The notes: generated from the letters alone by a model not told the origin. Shown: positions 1 through 8,549, counted from the first letter of the stretch. The stretch is 11,988 nucleotides of DNA from an uncultured Collinsella sp. (GCA_900545875.1 URAQ01000027.1:1-11988); one strand, 5' to 3'. Numbers and translations: made by a program.

Positions 1-17
1 TACAACTCTTCTCCCCC

Positions 18-60
18 AAAAGCAAAGGCCGCCCTGCGCCAAACCCAGCGCAGGGCGGCC
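18..60 (-). terminator. Intrinsic terminator of the threonine-aldolase-like gene
   Basis: A perfect 13-bp inverted repeat (27-39 and 48-60, arm GGCCGCCCTGCGC) has an 8-nt loop. Read on the minus strand, the stem is followed by the broken T-tract TTTGCTTTT (18-26). It begins 18 nt after the stop codon of the gene to its right. No T-tract follows on the plus strand, so it works leftwards and probably ends the whole mfd-to-aldolase transcript. Confidence 0.9.
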
Positions 61-78
61 CCTCGTCATTACATCAGG

Positions 79-1104
79 CTACAGGACAGCCGCCAGCGCG
101 TCGATGTCCTCCTGCGTCGTGGCCCAGCTGGTGCAAAAGCGCACTACCGTATGAGTATCGTCGTACTTTTCCCAGTACTCGATCGCCGCATGCTCGCGAA
201 TGCGGGCCATATCCTCGTTGGGCAGAATCACGAACTGCTGGTTCGTGGGCGTCTCCAAGAAGAACTGGTAGCCGCGCTCGTGCAGCACACGACGAAGCGC
301 CTGAGCGGTCTCAATCGCCTGGCGACCAATCTCAAAATACAGGCCATCGGTAAAAAGAGCCTCGAACTGCACACCCATCAGGCGGCCCTTGGCGAGCAGT
401 GCGCCATGCTGCTTAATACGCGGAATGGGGTGCGCCGGGGCGTGCATGCCACAGAACACCACAGCCTCGCCGCAGAGCGCACCACACTTGGTGCCGCCGA
501 TGTAGAACACGTCACACAGCTGCGCCAGCTCGGGCAGGGTAATGTCGCACTCATCGGCCGCCAGCGCATAGGCCAGGCGAGCACCGTCCACAAACAGCGG
601 AATCTCGCGCTTCTGGCACACCGCGTGAATCGCCGCGAGCTCGGCCTTGGAGTACAGCGTGCCGTACTCGGTCGATAGGCTCACATACACGGCACCCGGG
701 AACACCGTGTGCTCGTAGCTCTCGTTTTCGTAGAACACCTGGATATAGTTCTCGAGGTCCTCGGCGTGCATCTTGCCCTCGTAGCCGGGGATGGTGAGCA
801 CCTTGTGGCCGCCAAACTCGATAGCGCCCGCCTCGTGACAGGCGACGTGGCCAGTCTCAGCAGCAACGACGCCCTCGTAGGGCGCAAGCAGCATGTCGAT
901 CACCGTCGCGTTGGCCTGCGTGCCGCCCACCAGAAAAAACACGTCGGCATCAGGGGCCTGGCAGGCCTCGCGAATAAGTTGCTTGGCGCGCTCGGTGTGC
1001 GCATCGGTACCGTAGCCGGGCTGCGGCTCCATATTGGTGTCGACGAGCGCCTGCAGCACTGCCGGATGTGCGCCGTGGGAATAATCGTTGTTAAACGCGA
1101 GCAT
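79..1104 (-). CDS. Threonine-aldolase-like PLP enzyme (beta-eliminating lyase family)
   Basis: This 341-aa fold-type I PLP enzyme resembles low-specificity L-threonine aldolase, which cleaves threonine or allo-threonine to glycine and acetaldehyde in the cytoplasm. Visible hallmarks are an N-terminal FNNDYSHGAHPAVLQAL segment, the phosphate-binding GGTQANATV (about 60-68), a His after ETG that stacks on the cofactor (H86), the cofactor Asp in FVDGARLAYA (D173), and the Schiff-base lysine in YIGGTKCGA (K206). Length is normal for the family. The ATG is supported by GAGAGGA at 1110-1116, 5 nt upstream. The gene lies 45 bp after the PAP2 gene with no terminator between them, so co-transcription is likely, and a strong terminator follows. 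The N-terminus is the NDYSxGAHP type rather than the RSDTVT type of E. coli LtaE, so the true substrate may be another beta-hydroxy amino acid. Confidence 0.88.
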   Translation of the reverse strand: MLAFNNDYSHGAHPAVLQALVDTNMEPQPGYGTDAHTERAKQLIREACQAPDADVFFLVGGTQANATVIDMLLAPYEGVVAAETGHVACHEAGAIEFGGHKVLTIPGYEGKMHAEDLENYIQVFYENESYEHTVFPGAVYVSLSTEYGTLYSKAELAAIHAVCQKREIPLFVDGARLAYALAADECDITLPELAQLCDVFYIGGTKCGALCGEAVVFCGMHAPAHPIPRIKQHGALLAKGRLMGVQFEALFTDGLYFEIGRQAIETAQALRRVLHERGYQFFLETPTNQQFVILPNEDMARIREHAAIEYWEKYDDTHTVVRFCTSWATTQEDIDALAAVL

Positions 1105-1149
1105 GGCAATCCTCTCTTACCGGGTATCGGCCAGATGATTCAAACGGAG

Positions 1150-2013
1150 CTATTGTACGCCGTTGGGATAGGCAATGCGCGCGGCAAGGCACTCAAGTGC
1201 CAGTACCAGGGCAAAACCGCAGCTCACGTCACTCAAAAAGTGCGCACCTATCACGATGCGCCCAAAGGCGACGAGCGCCGCGATCACAGCCGCCGCCCAA
1301 AAAATCACGCGGCGACGCGACGGTTTTTCCTTAAAGGCTGCCGCGGGAAGCCCGGCGAGCATAAGGCCGATCGCCGCATGCGCCGTGTGTCCGCTCGCAA
1401 ACGACTTGAACCCGTCCTTGATCACGCCGGCGGCGATATAGGTCCACTTGTCGGGATTGCCGATCACCCACCACGGCTGAAAATTGAGCCCCGGCGTGAC
1501 CTCGATCACGCGCATGCGCGGGCGCGACCACAGTGGCTTGACGATCACGTTGAGGATGATGGCCTGAGCGATCCACACGGCAAGCACCATCAACGCCCAG
1601 CGCGTGAGTTCGTCGGGCTCGGTCGTGCGCGTGAGGCGATAGACGATAAGGTTGGCAGCGATGACCAGCACAAACGTCAGCACCAACTGAGCCGCAATGA
1701 GTTTACCGCCAACCCTCAGGGACGAAACGATCTCGTAGCCGGTCAGGCCAACGTTGACGAGGATGCCGAGCGCGGCAAGCCATTTGCTGCCCCTGGAGTC
1801 GGGACGCACCGCGCGCACGAGCATAACGCCCGCGATGCTCGCCGTCAGCTCAAACGGCAACTCGCCAGCGGCCTCGATAAAGCGGCCGTACATGCTGCCG
1901 ATGTTGAACAGCGCGCTCGAGATCTGATAATCGAAGAAACTGCCCACGCCCAGACAAAGACACAGGACAACCGCGATAGCGGCGGCGTCTTTCTTGTAGA
2001 TGTACCCGAACAT
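1150..2013 (-). CDS. PAP2-family membrane phosphatase
   Basis: This 287-aa integral membrane protein carries the three phosphatase motifs of the PAP2 superfamily, which dephosphorylates lipid phosphates such as phosphatidate or undecaprenyl pyrophosphate at the outer membrane face. Motif 1 is KPLWSRPRM (from K159), motif 2 is FASGHTAHA (S207-G208-H209) and motif 3 is GRIVIGAHFLSD (R252, catalytic H258, D262). Hydrophobic segments lie near residues 12-27, 55-68, 80-98, 106-125, 140-158, 211-226, 235-250 and 264-278. About 150 residues precede motif 1, a long membrane-embedded N-terminal part. In motif 1 the usual RP ending reads RM. The ATG has AAAGGA just upstream. It starts 87 bp after mfd, with a hairpin but no T-tract in the gap. 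The substrate cannot be told from sequence. Confidence 0.88.
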   Translation of the reverse strand: MFGYIYKKDAAAIAVVLCLCLGVGSFFDYQISSALFNIGSMYGRFIEAAGELPFELTASIAGVMLVRAVRPDSRGSKWLAALGILVNVGLTGYEIVSSLRVGGKLIAAQLVLTFVLVIAANLIVYRLTRTTEPDELTRWALMVLAVWIAQAIILNVIVKPLWSRPRMRVIEVTPGLNFQPWWVIGNPDKWTYIAAGVIKDGFKSFASGHTAHAAIGLMLAGLPAAAFKEKPSRRRVIFWAAAVIAALVAFGRIVIGAHFLSDVSCGFALVLALECLAARIAYPNGVQ

Positions 2014-2049
2014 GCTTTCCTTTCGATGGGGCTGGAATCAACCTGCGAG

Positions 2050-2088
2050 GTGGCGGGCAAAGAACAACTGGTAGCTCTGCCCCGCCAC
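2050..2088 (-). other. Hairpin in the mfd-PAP2 gap, without T-tract
   Basis: GTGGCGGG (2050-2057) pairs perfectly with CCCGCCAC (2081-2088); two more pairs could form across a one-base bulge. It lies 12 nt after the mfd stop codon and 36 nt before the PAP2 start. On the minus strand it is followed by CCTCGCAGG, not a T-tract, so it is not a standard intrinsic terminator. It may be a weak pause, an mRNA-stabilising 3' end, or chance in GC-rich DNA. Confidence 0.35.
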
Positions 2089-2100
2089 GCCCCCTACTTG

Positions 2101-5100
2101 TTAGTCATCGTCGCTCGCGCCTAATTGCTGCAGCAGCATGAGTGCCGCGGCCACGGGGCCGGTGCCGTCGTTGGCGTCGAGACCGCGACCCAGGCCGCTG
2201 CCCGCGCCGGCGCCCGCCTTGTAGGGCACCGACAACTTGCGGCTCTTGGGGAAGTTCACCGCGCCATAGCGGGTCTTAAGCTCAAAGGCCACCTTCTTGG
2301 GCACGTCGACGCCCAAAAACGTGATGCGACCGCCGCTGAGCGTGACGCTCTCGAGCCCCAGGCGCTCGCCGCGAATGCGGATGCGCGCGCGATTGAACAG
2401 GTTGAGTCCCGCCAACGGCAGCTCACCATGCGCGGCCTCGGTCTCTTCCTGCACCTCGTCAATGCTCTCCAGGTCCTCGGCCGCTGCGAGCTTACGGTAC
2501 ACGAGCACGCGCTGGTCCACCGCCGGCAGGTACTCCTCGGACAAGAAGTAGTCGGCCGGCAGGTTAATACCCACGCTCGCCGCCTCCACGCCGGCGTCGT
2601 CATCGCCGCGCGCCTCGGCCACGGCCTGGCCCAGCATCTGCGTAAACAGATCAAAGCCCACGCTCGACAGGTTGCCGTGCTGCTCGGCTCCCATAAGCGA
2701 ACCGGCGCCACGGATCTCTAGGTCGCGCATGGCGATGCGCATGCCGCTGCCCAGGTCCTGGAACTCGGAAAGTGCGGTCAGGCGCGCCGTTGCCTCCTCG
2801 GTGAGCGGCAGCTCGCCGGGGAACATAAAGTACGCGTAGGCCTGCGTGGCAGAGCGGCCCACACGGCCCTTGAGCTGGTAGAGCTGCGCCAGGCCAAGGC
2901 GCTGCGAGTCCTCGATGATCAGCGTGTTGGCCGTTGCGTTGTCGATGCCGCTCTCCACGATGGTCGTGGCGATGAGCACATCGATCTTTTTGGTCGCGAA
3001 CTCAATCATCACGTCCTCGACCTCGCGCGGGCTCATCTTGCCGTGTGCCACGCCCACGCGCGCCTCGGGCGCGGCCTCATGCACGCGCGCCACGGCGTCA
3101 TCGATGGTCTTAACGCGGTTGGACACGTAGTACACCTGGCCGCCGCGGCCCACCTCCAGGCGAATCGCCGCGCTCACCACATCGGGGTCGTACTCCCCCA
3201 CGTGCACGATCACGGGACGACGCCCGGTCGGCGGTGTGGTGATCAGGCTCATGTCGCGCACGCCGCTCGTGGCCATCTGCATGGTTCGCGGAATAGGCGT
3301 TGCCGAAAGCGTGAGCACGTCGATTTGCTCGCGCAGGTTCTTGAGCTGCTCCTTGTGCTGCACACCAAAGCGCTGCTCCTCGTCGATGATCACCATGCCC
3401 AGGTTCTTGGGGTTCACGTCGGCAGAAAGCAAGCGGTGCGTGCCGATGAGCACGTCGATCGTGCCCTCGGCAAACGCCTTAAGCGCGCGCTTTTGCTGCG
3501 CCGGGGTGCGGAAGCGGCTGAGCACTTCGACCTCGAGGCCAAACGGGGCAAAGCGCTCAAAGAACGTCTCATAGTGCTGCTGGGCCAGAATGGTCGTGGG
3601 GCAGAGCACCATGACCTGGCGGCCGGAGTCCACGCACTTAAACGCCGCGCGCAGGGCAACCTCGGTCTTGCCAAAGCCCACGTCGCCGCACAGCAGGCGG
3701 TCCATGGGCTTGGGCGCTTCCATGTCGGCCTTGATGTCGGCAATAGCCTCCAGCTGGTCGCGCGTCTCGTCGTAGGGAAAGCTCTCCTCCATCTCGATCT
3801 GCTCGGGCGTGTCGGGCGGGCAGGCGATACCGGTAATCGACGAGCGGCGTGTATACAGGTCGACCAGGTCAAACGCCAGCTTTTTGGCATTCTTGCGCGC
3901 CTTGTTGGTAGCCCGCGTCCAGTCGGCGGTGTTGAGCCTGGTCAGGCGCGGCTTGTCGCCGTCGGGGCCAACATAGCGCGTGATGCGGTCGACCTGCTCG
4001 AGCGGCACGTAGAGCTTGTCGCCGTCGGCATATTCCAGCAAAAAGTAGTCGCGCTCCTTGCCGCCCACTTCCTGGCGCGCGATCTCGCTAAAGAGCGCGA
4101 TGCCGTGAGTGGCGTGCACCACGTAGTCGCCCGGCTTAAACGGAAACGTGATCTGCGTAATGTCCACCTTGCGGCGGCTGCGCGCGCGGTTGGCATCCAT
4201 ACGGGCGTTGAGGTCGGCGATCGAGAACACGGCCAGGTTGGCATCGGGCACCACCACGCCCTGCGGCAGGGCGGCATCGACAAAGGTCACGCGTCCGCGC
4301 GAGATAGTGGGCACGGCAGCACCGGCGGCAGCCTGGGCCGCGCCCGCCTCGAGCGAGCGGGCGTTGAACGCGTCAGCCTTACGCTCGCGAATTGCAGCAT
4401 GAGCATCCTGACGGGCAGCACGATCGGCAGAATCTGCCGCCGCCACGCGCACGCGCTCGCCAATGACGCCGGCGTTTTCGGGCGCGGCCGTCAGCGATTC
4501 CTCAAAGGTAATGCCCTCGTCGCCAAAGGTGAGCTCCATCGACTCGCGCGCGCCGCGGTCGGGAATGGCAAACACGCAGGCATAGCGCTTGCCCACGACT
4601 TCCTGAACGCGCGTCATAAAACGGTTGTCCGAGCCTGCGATAGCAGGCTGCTCAATCTTGAGCTCGGCCGTCACCGCACCGCCGGCACGGATGAGGCTTA
4701 CGTAGTTCAAGCGCTGCTGGGCACCAAAATCGAGCTGTTGAGCGCGCACGTACAGACCATCCAGGCGGTCAATCCCTGCCTCGCCGGCACGCGCCTCGAT
4801 ATCCTCGTAGGCGCGCAGGCAGTCGTCGAACAGCGAGCGCGGCTCGGACAGAACCACGAGCGCCTTGCCGCTCACGTGCGCCAACGGGCTTACGGTCTGG
4901 CCGTACATCACCGGCAAAAAGCGGTCGAGCTCGGGCGTGACGATGCGCGCATCCACCATCTCGAGCAGCGCCGCCAGTTTGCTGTCATCCTGGCTGGCGC
5001 GATAGAGCGCCACATGCATGTTGTGGACGGCCTCGTCGGTGAGTGCCAGTTCGCGGCAGGGAAAGATTTCGATGCTGTCCTCGTTGCCGATGGTCTGCCC

Positions 5101-5733
5101 CGTGGAGCTCACCATGCGGCGGATGCGGTCAATCTCGTCGCCGAAGAACTCGATGCGCACGGGTGCCTTTTCCTGTGCGGGGAACACCTCGACGGTGTCG
5201 CCGTGAACGCGAAACAAGCCGGGCGCATCGGCGGCGCCGGCATTGGTGTAGCCCATGCCCACCAAGCGCTGCGGCACCTCGTCAAAGGGAATCTCCTCGC
5301 CCACCGCAAAAGTAGTGGACTCCCAGTAGCGGCTCTCGACCGGCGGCACGCAGCGCAGCAGCGCGCGAGCCGAGGCGACCATGATGCAGTTGTCCCCGCG
5401 CACGATGCGCCCCAGAGCCTCGCAGCGCTGCGCCACCACGGCGTCGTCCGGCGCCTGCTCGCGCCACGGATAGTCCTTGCGCTCAGGAAAACGACACACG
5501 TGCGCCAGGCCCACGTAGGCGGCAAGGCTACGCGCGGCGCGATCGGCTGCATCCTCGCCACTCACGATGTAGACCGTAGGGCGCGGGCGGCGCGCAAACT
5601 GGGCGGCGGCCATAAGCGTTCGACCCGACTGAGACACGGCCAGCGTCACGTCCTCGCCAGCATCGAGCCCGGCCTCGACGGCCTGCAAGGCCTCGGCAGT
5701 GTAGAGCTGCGCGGCTATACGGTGAATGAGCAT
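2101..5733 (-). CDS. mfd: Transcription-repair coupling factor Mfd
   Basis: Mfd is an ATP-dependent translocase that pushes stalled RNA polymerase off damaged DNA and recruits UvrA for nucleotide excision repair. The 1210-aa product has the family layout: a UvrB-like N-terminal module (about 1-300), a CarD-like RNA-polymerase interaction domain beginning FKPGDYVVHATHG (about 532-590), then an SF2 motor with Walker A GDVGFGKT (683-690), motif II DEEQ (784-787), motif III SATPIPRTM (from 810) and motif VI QLKGRVGRS (953-961). A C-terminal TRCF domain follows (about 1060-1165). The ATG at 5731-5733 is chosen over an upstream TTG because GGAGG (5740-5744) lies 6 nt before it. The protein is longer than E. 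coli Mfd (1148 aa), mainly through an Ala/Arg-rich insert near 432-481 and a Gly/Ala linker near 1170-1187. A terminator-like hairpin lies just upstream. Confidence 0.98.
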   Translation of the reverse strand: MLIHRIAAQLYTAEALQAVEAGLDAGEDVTLAVSQSGRTLMAAAQFARRPRPTVYIVSGEDAADRAARSLAAYVGLAHVCRFPERKDYPWREQAPDDAVVAQRCEALGRIVRGDNCIMVASARALLRCVPPVESRYWESTTFAVGEEIPFDEVPQRLVGMGYTNAGAADAPGLFRVHGDTVEVFPAQEKAPVRIEFFGDEIDRIRRMVSSTGQTIGNEDSIEIFPCRELALTDEAVHNMHVALYRASQDDSKLAALLEMVDARIVTPELDRFLPVMYGQTVSPLAHVSGKALVVLSEPRSLFDDCLRAYEDIEARAGEAGIDRLDGLYVRAQQLDFGAQQRLNYVSLIRAGGAVTAELKIEQPAIAGSDNRFMTRVQEVVGKRYACVFAIPDRGARESMELTFGDEGITFEESLTAAPENAGVIGERVRVAAADSADRAARQDAHAAIRERKADAFNARSLEAGAAQAAAGAAVPTISRGRVTFVDAALPQGVVVPDANLAVFSIADLNARMDANRARSRRKVDITQITFPFKPGDYVVHATHGIALFSEIARQEVGGKERDYFLLEYADGDKLYVPLEQVDRITRYVGPDGDKPRLTRLNTADWTRATNKARKNAKKLAFDLVDLYTRRSSITGIACPPDTPEQIEMEESFPYDETRDQLEAIADIKADMEAPKPMDRLLCGDVGFGKTEVALRAAFKCVDSGRQVMVLCPTTILAQQHYETFFERFAPFGLEVEVLSRFRTPAQQKRALKAFAEGTIDVLIGTHRLLSADVNPKNLGMVIIDEEQRFGVQHKEQLKNLREQIDVLTLSATPIPRTMQMATSGVRDMSLITTPPTGRRPVIVHVGEYDPDVVSAAIRLEVGRGGQVYYVSNRVKTIDDAVARVHEAAPEARVGVAHGKMSPREVEDVMIEFATKKIDVLIATTIVESGIDNATANTLIIEDSQRLGLAQLYQLKGRVGRSATQAYAYFMFPGELPLTEEATARLTALSEFQDLGSGMRIAMRDLEIRGAGSLMGAEQHGNLSSVGFDLFTQMLGQAVAEARGDDDAGVEAASVGINLPADYFLSEEYLPAVDQRVLVYRKLAAAEDLESIDEVQEETEAAHGELPLAGLNLFNRARIRIRGERLGLESVTLSGGRITFLGVDVPKKVAFELKTRYGAVNFPKSRKLSVPYKAGAGAGSGLGRGLDANDGTGPVAAALMLLQQLGASDDD

Positions 5734-5758
5734 GCTGTTCCTCCGGCATTGCAACGCC

Positions 5759-5786
5759 AAAAGCCCGCCGGGGCAAGCTCGGCGGG
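5759..5786 (-). terminator. Terminator-like hairpin directly upstream of mfd
   Basis: CCCGCCG (5764-5770) and CGGCGGG (5780-5786) form a 7-bp all-GC stem with a 9-nt loop. On the minus strand it is followed by CTTTT (5759-5763). It ends 25 nt before the mfd ATG and about 15 nt before the mfd Shine-Dalgarno. It could end the ABC-nth transcript, or act as an attenuator inside the mfd leader. No T-tract is present in the plus direction. Confidence 0.6.
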
Positions 5787-5811
5787 TATGCGGCGGATTT
5801 CATTGCCTGTC

Positions 5812-5842
5812 ATGGTAGCGCATGGAGAGGACTCCGGCTCAA
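5812..5842 (-). promoter_or_regulatory. Weak candidate promoter for mfd
   Basis: On the minus strand TTGAGC (5837-5842) and TACCAT (5812-5817) each match four of six consensus positions, but the spacer is 19 bp, longer than ideal. Transcription would start near 5805 and give a leader of about 72 nt that contains the hairpin at 5764-5786. No better match was seen in this gap. Confidence 0.2.
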
Positions 5843-5860
5843 GAGCAAACCCAGCCCCGC

Positions 5861-5885
5861 AAAAAACGCCAGACGAAGATGCGTT
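5861..5885 (-). terminator. Possible weak terminator after nth
   Basis: GCGTT (5881-5885) can pair with AACGC (5865-5869) across an 11-nt loop, and the minus strand continues into a run of six T (5861-5866). It starts 5 nt after the nth stop codon. The stem is only 5 bp, so efficiency would be low and it may be fortuitous. Confidence 0.3.
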
Positions 5886-5890
5886 CCGCC

Positions 5891-6556
5891 CTACCCCGCT
5901 ACGCGCACGCTGGGGCACAAATCTGCCAGCGGACACTCGTCACACTTGGGTTTGCGGGCGTCGCAGATCTCGCGACCGAAGGTGATCCACTGATGGTTGA
6001 CCGACTCCCAATACTCGTGCGGCAAAATCTTGAGCAGATCCTGCTCGGTCTTGAGCGGCTCCTTGGCATGTGTCTTGGGACTCAACATCAGGCGATGCGC
6101 AATGCGGTTGACGTGCGTGTCCACCGCAATGCCCTCCACGATGCCATACCCCACGTTGAGCACGATGTTCGCCGTCTTGCGTCCCACGCCCGGCAGCTTC
6201 ACGAGTTCCTTCATGTCGGCCGGCACCTCGCCGCCATAGTCGGTGACGATCATCTGCGCGGCCTCCACGGCGTGCTTGGCCTTGCTCTTATAAAAGCCGA
6301 GTGACTTGATGGTGTCTGCCACGTCAGCCACACTCGCCCCGGCCATGGCCTCGGGCGTGGGCCACTGGGCAAACAGCTTCGGCGTCACCTTGTTGACCTG
6401 CGCGTCGGTCGTCTGCGCCGAGAGCAGCACCGCGATGAGCAGCCTAAAGGGATTCTCGTGGTCCAAAAAGCACTCGACCGGGCCATAGCGACGGTTGAGG
6501 CGCTCGCACACCTCAACGGCGCGCTCGCGTTTGGCGGCATTGGTCTCGCGTGGCAT
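5891..6556 (-). CDS. nth: Endonuclease III
   Basis: Endonuclease III is a bifunctional DNA glycosylase/AP lyase that removes oxidised pyrimidines in base excision repair. The 221-aa product has the family's normal length and all key features: LLSAQTTD (about 44-51), the helix-hairpin-helix LPGVGRKTAN with catalytic Lys127, the catalytic Asp146 in AVDTHVNRIAHRL, and a C-terminal [4Fe-4S] cluster with the exact C-x6-C-x2-C-x5-C spacing (C198, C205, C208, C214). The ATG at 6554-6556 is preferred to an upstream in-frame start at 6580 because GAGGAG (6562-6567) lies 5 nt before it. It follows the ABC exporter by 63 bp with no clear terminator, so the two are probably co-transcribed. Confidence 0.97.
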   Translation of the reverse strand: MPRETNAAKRERAVEVCERLNRRYGPVECFLDHENPFRLLIAVLLSAQTTDAQVNKVTPKLFAQWPTPEAMAGASVADVADTIKSLGFYKSKAKHAVEAAQMIVTDYGGEVPADMKELVKLPGVGRKTANIVLNVGYGIVEGIAVDTHVNRIAHRLMLSPKTHAKEPLKTEQDLLKILPHEYWESVNHQWITFGREICDARKPKCDECPLADLCPSVRVAG

Positions 6557-6619
6557 AACGACTCCTCGGCTCAGCGGCATAACAAACCTATGGGCACGAT
6601 TGTCCCACGTATGGGGTCT

Positions 6620-8422
6620 TTACGCCTCCAAAAATGCGCCGGTCTGGCGGCCCCACAGGCTCGCATACTCGCCGCCCGCCTCGACAAGCTGCGCATGCGT
6701 ACCGTCCTCGACAATCTCGCCGTCCGCCAGCACCACGATGCGATCGAGCGCCGCCACGGTGGACAGGCGATGCGCCACCACAATGGAGGTGCGACCGCGC
6801 ATCAGGTTCTCGAGCGCCCCCTGCACCAGCGCCTCGGACTCGCTGTCGAGGGCAGACGTCGCCTCGTCGAGCACCAGGATTGGCGCATCGGTGAGAATCG
6901 CACGGGCGATGGCCACGCGCTGGCGTTGGCCGCCCGAAAGCTTGACGCCGCGCTCGCCCACCATGGTGTCAAAGCCACGGGGCAGACGGTCGATAAACTC
7001 CAGGGCATTTGCCAGGCGCGCGGCCTCGCGGATCTGCTCGTCGGTGGCGTCGGGGCGTCCGTAGGCGATATTCTCGCGAATGGAGCGATGGAACAGCAGC
7101 GCCTCCTGCGGCACGTAGGCAACCTGGCGGCGCAGGCTCTGCTGCGTGCAGCGCGAGACGTCCTGGCCGTCCACGAGCACGCGGCCGCCCTGTACATCGT
7201 CCAGGCGCAACAACAACTTGGTGAGCGTCGTCTTGCCCGAGCCCGATTTGCCTACCAGGCCCACGCGCTGGCCCGCCGCCACATGGAGCGTCAGGTCGTC
7301 GAACACGCTCTCGCCCGCCGCGGCGTCACGGTATGCAAAGCTCAAGTGCTCAAAATCAATCGCGCCCTCGGTCACTTTGAGCTCGGGGGCGTTCTCGTCG
7401 TCTGCCACCAGACGCGGCTCGTCCAGTACGCGCGTCATTTCGGCCGCATCGCCCAGTGCGCGGTTAATGCGCTGCATCATGGAGCTTACGTAGTTCAGAC
7501 GCATGGTGAGGTTGTACGTATAGGTAAAGATCATGACGAGCGCGCCGGCAGAGATGCCAAACCACGCGTTGCCGCCCGCGACGAACACGCTCACCACGGC
7601 CATGGTAATGACGATAAGGCCCGAGGTCGTAAAGTTGCGCTGCATCATGGCGTGCATCGAAACCGTTTCGGCATCGCGCGCGGCGCGGTCGGCGGCGTCG
7701 AACAGATTGCGTTCAAAGTCCTCGCGCCCGCAGGTCTTGACGGCCAAGATGTTCGTGACCGCGTCGGAGAGCACGCCCGAGAGCTTGTTCTGCGCGGCGG
7801 ACGTCGCGGCCGAAAGCGGCATGATGCGCTTGTACATAAGCCAGACAAACGCGATGTAGACGACCATGATGCACACCAGGATCACGGTAAACGTCGGTAC
7901 CACCGGGGCGAGTGCGGCCACGGTGCAGATGACCGAGGTGATGGTGGGGATGAGCGAATACACCGTCACGTCCACCAACCCCGTATAGCCGCTCATAAAA
8001 CGGCTTGTCTGGCTCACAAGCGATCCGCCAAAGCGGCTGGTATGGAATGTCATGGATTGGTTGGAGAGCGTGTCGAAGCATAGGCGCGCCAGGTGATAGT
8101 TGCCCGCAATCTCGAGCTTGTAGACGGTGTAGTCCTGCAGCTTGGAGAGGATTTGGCCCACTAGGTTAACGAGCACGAGTGCCAGAATGTAGGGACCAAA
8201 GACCTCAAACACCTGGTCGCCCGCCACGGGGCCGGCCTGGACGCGGTCGACGATAAGGGCCATCACGTAGGTGTTGGCAAACGTGAGCAAAAAGATGTAG
8301 CCCGCCGACGAGAACACCGAGAGAAAGACAATCAGCGGCTGCGCGCGCGTGACACCCCAAAACCGCTGCAGCGTGCGGCGCACGGTGGAGCGGCTGAGCG
8401 GGCTGGTGCTTCTCTGGGACAT
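6620..8422 (-). CDS. ABC exporter, fused membrane and ATPase domains
   Basis: This 600-aa half-transporter of the MsbA/MdlB/LmrA type exports lipids, peptides or drugs using ATP. The N-terminal half is an exporter membrane domain with hydrophobic stretches near 29-57, 73-92, 152-175, 178-197, 267-285 and 290-305. The ATPase domain has Walker A GKSGSGKT (391-398), a Q-loop in VPQEALLF (Q439), signature LSGGQ (495-499), Walker B ILVLDE with catalytic Glu520, and switch His551 in VVAHRLSTV. Nothing in the ATP site is degenerate and no partner half-transporter is adjacent, so it probably acts as a homodimer. The ATG at 8420-8422 is chosen over an in-frame start at 8476 because AAAGGA lies just upstream and the extra 18 residues are not family-like. 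The substrate is unknown. Confidence 0.93.
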   Translation of the reverse strand: MSQRSTSPLSRSTVRRTLQRFWGVTRAQPLIVFLSVFSSAGYIFLLTFANTYVMALIVDRVQAGPVAGDQVFEVFGPYILALVLVNLVGQILSKLQDYTVYKLEIAGNYHLARLCFDTLSNQSMTFHTSRFGGSLVSQTSRFMSGYTGLVDVTVYSLIPTITSVICTVAALAPVVPTFTVILVCIMVVYIAFVWLMYKRIMPLSAATSAAQNKLSGVLSDAVTNILAVKTCGREDFERNLFDAADRAARDAETVSMHAMMQRNFTTSGLIVITMAVVSVFVAGGNAWFGISAGALVMIFTYTYNLTMRLNYVSSMMQRINRALGDAAEMTRVLDEPRLVADDENAPELKVTEGAIDFEHLSFAYRDAAAGESVFDDLTLHVAAGQRVGLVGKSGSGKTTLTKLLLRLDDVQGGRVLVDGQDVSRCTQQSLRRQVAYVPQEALLFHRSIRENIAYGRPDATDEQIREAARLANALEFIDRLPRGFDTMVGERGVKLSGGQRQRVAIARAILTDAPILVLDEATSALDSESEALVQGALENLMRGRTSIVVAHRLSTVAALDRIVVLADGEIVEDGTHAQLVEAGGEYASLWGRQTGAFLEA

Positions 8423-8497
8423 GGGCTTCCTTTCGCGTCTGATGGGGCGAAACGCCATTGTTGCACATTGGAGCACACTTCAGGCAAGCGCGATGCG

Positions 8498-8536
8498 AAA
8501 AGCAGCGGGGCACCCGCGTTTACGCCGGCACCCCGC
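8498..8536 (-). terminator. Intrinsic terminator of rmuC
   Basis: GCGGGG (8505-8510) and CCCCGC (8531-8536) form the base of an interrupted stem. Inner pairs GG/CC and GCG/CGC close on a TAAA loop, separated by small internal loops. On the minus strand it is followed by TGCTTTT, with the T-run at 8498-8501. It begins 13 nt after the rmuC stop and separates rmuC from the ABC exporter. Confidence 0.75.
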
Positions 8537-8549
8537 CGTCTTGTTGCAA

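Noticed and set aside
709..2124. 471-codon plus-strand open frame across the aldolase and PAP2 genes
   Set aside because: It has the composition of an antisense shadow and spans two well-supported minus-strand genes and their gap.
3043..5985. 980-codon plus-strand open frame antisense to mfd
   Set aside because: It is rich in His, Arg, Ala, Gly and Leu with no family motif, and it overlaps mfd, which has every expected motif and a perfect Shine-Dalgarno. Such frames are common opposite high-GC genes.
6458..8083. 541-codon plus-strand frame opposite the ABC exporter
   Set aside because: His/Arg-rich translation without motifs; the minus strand encodes a complete ABC exporter.
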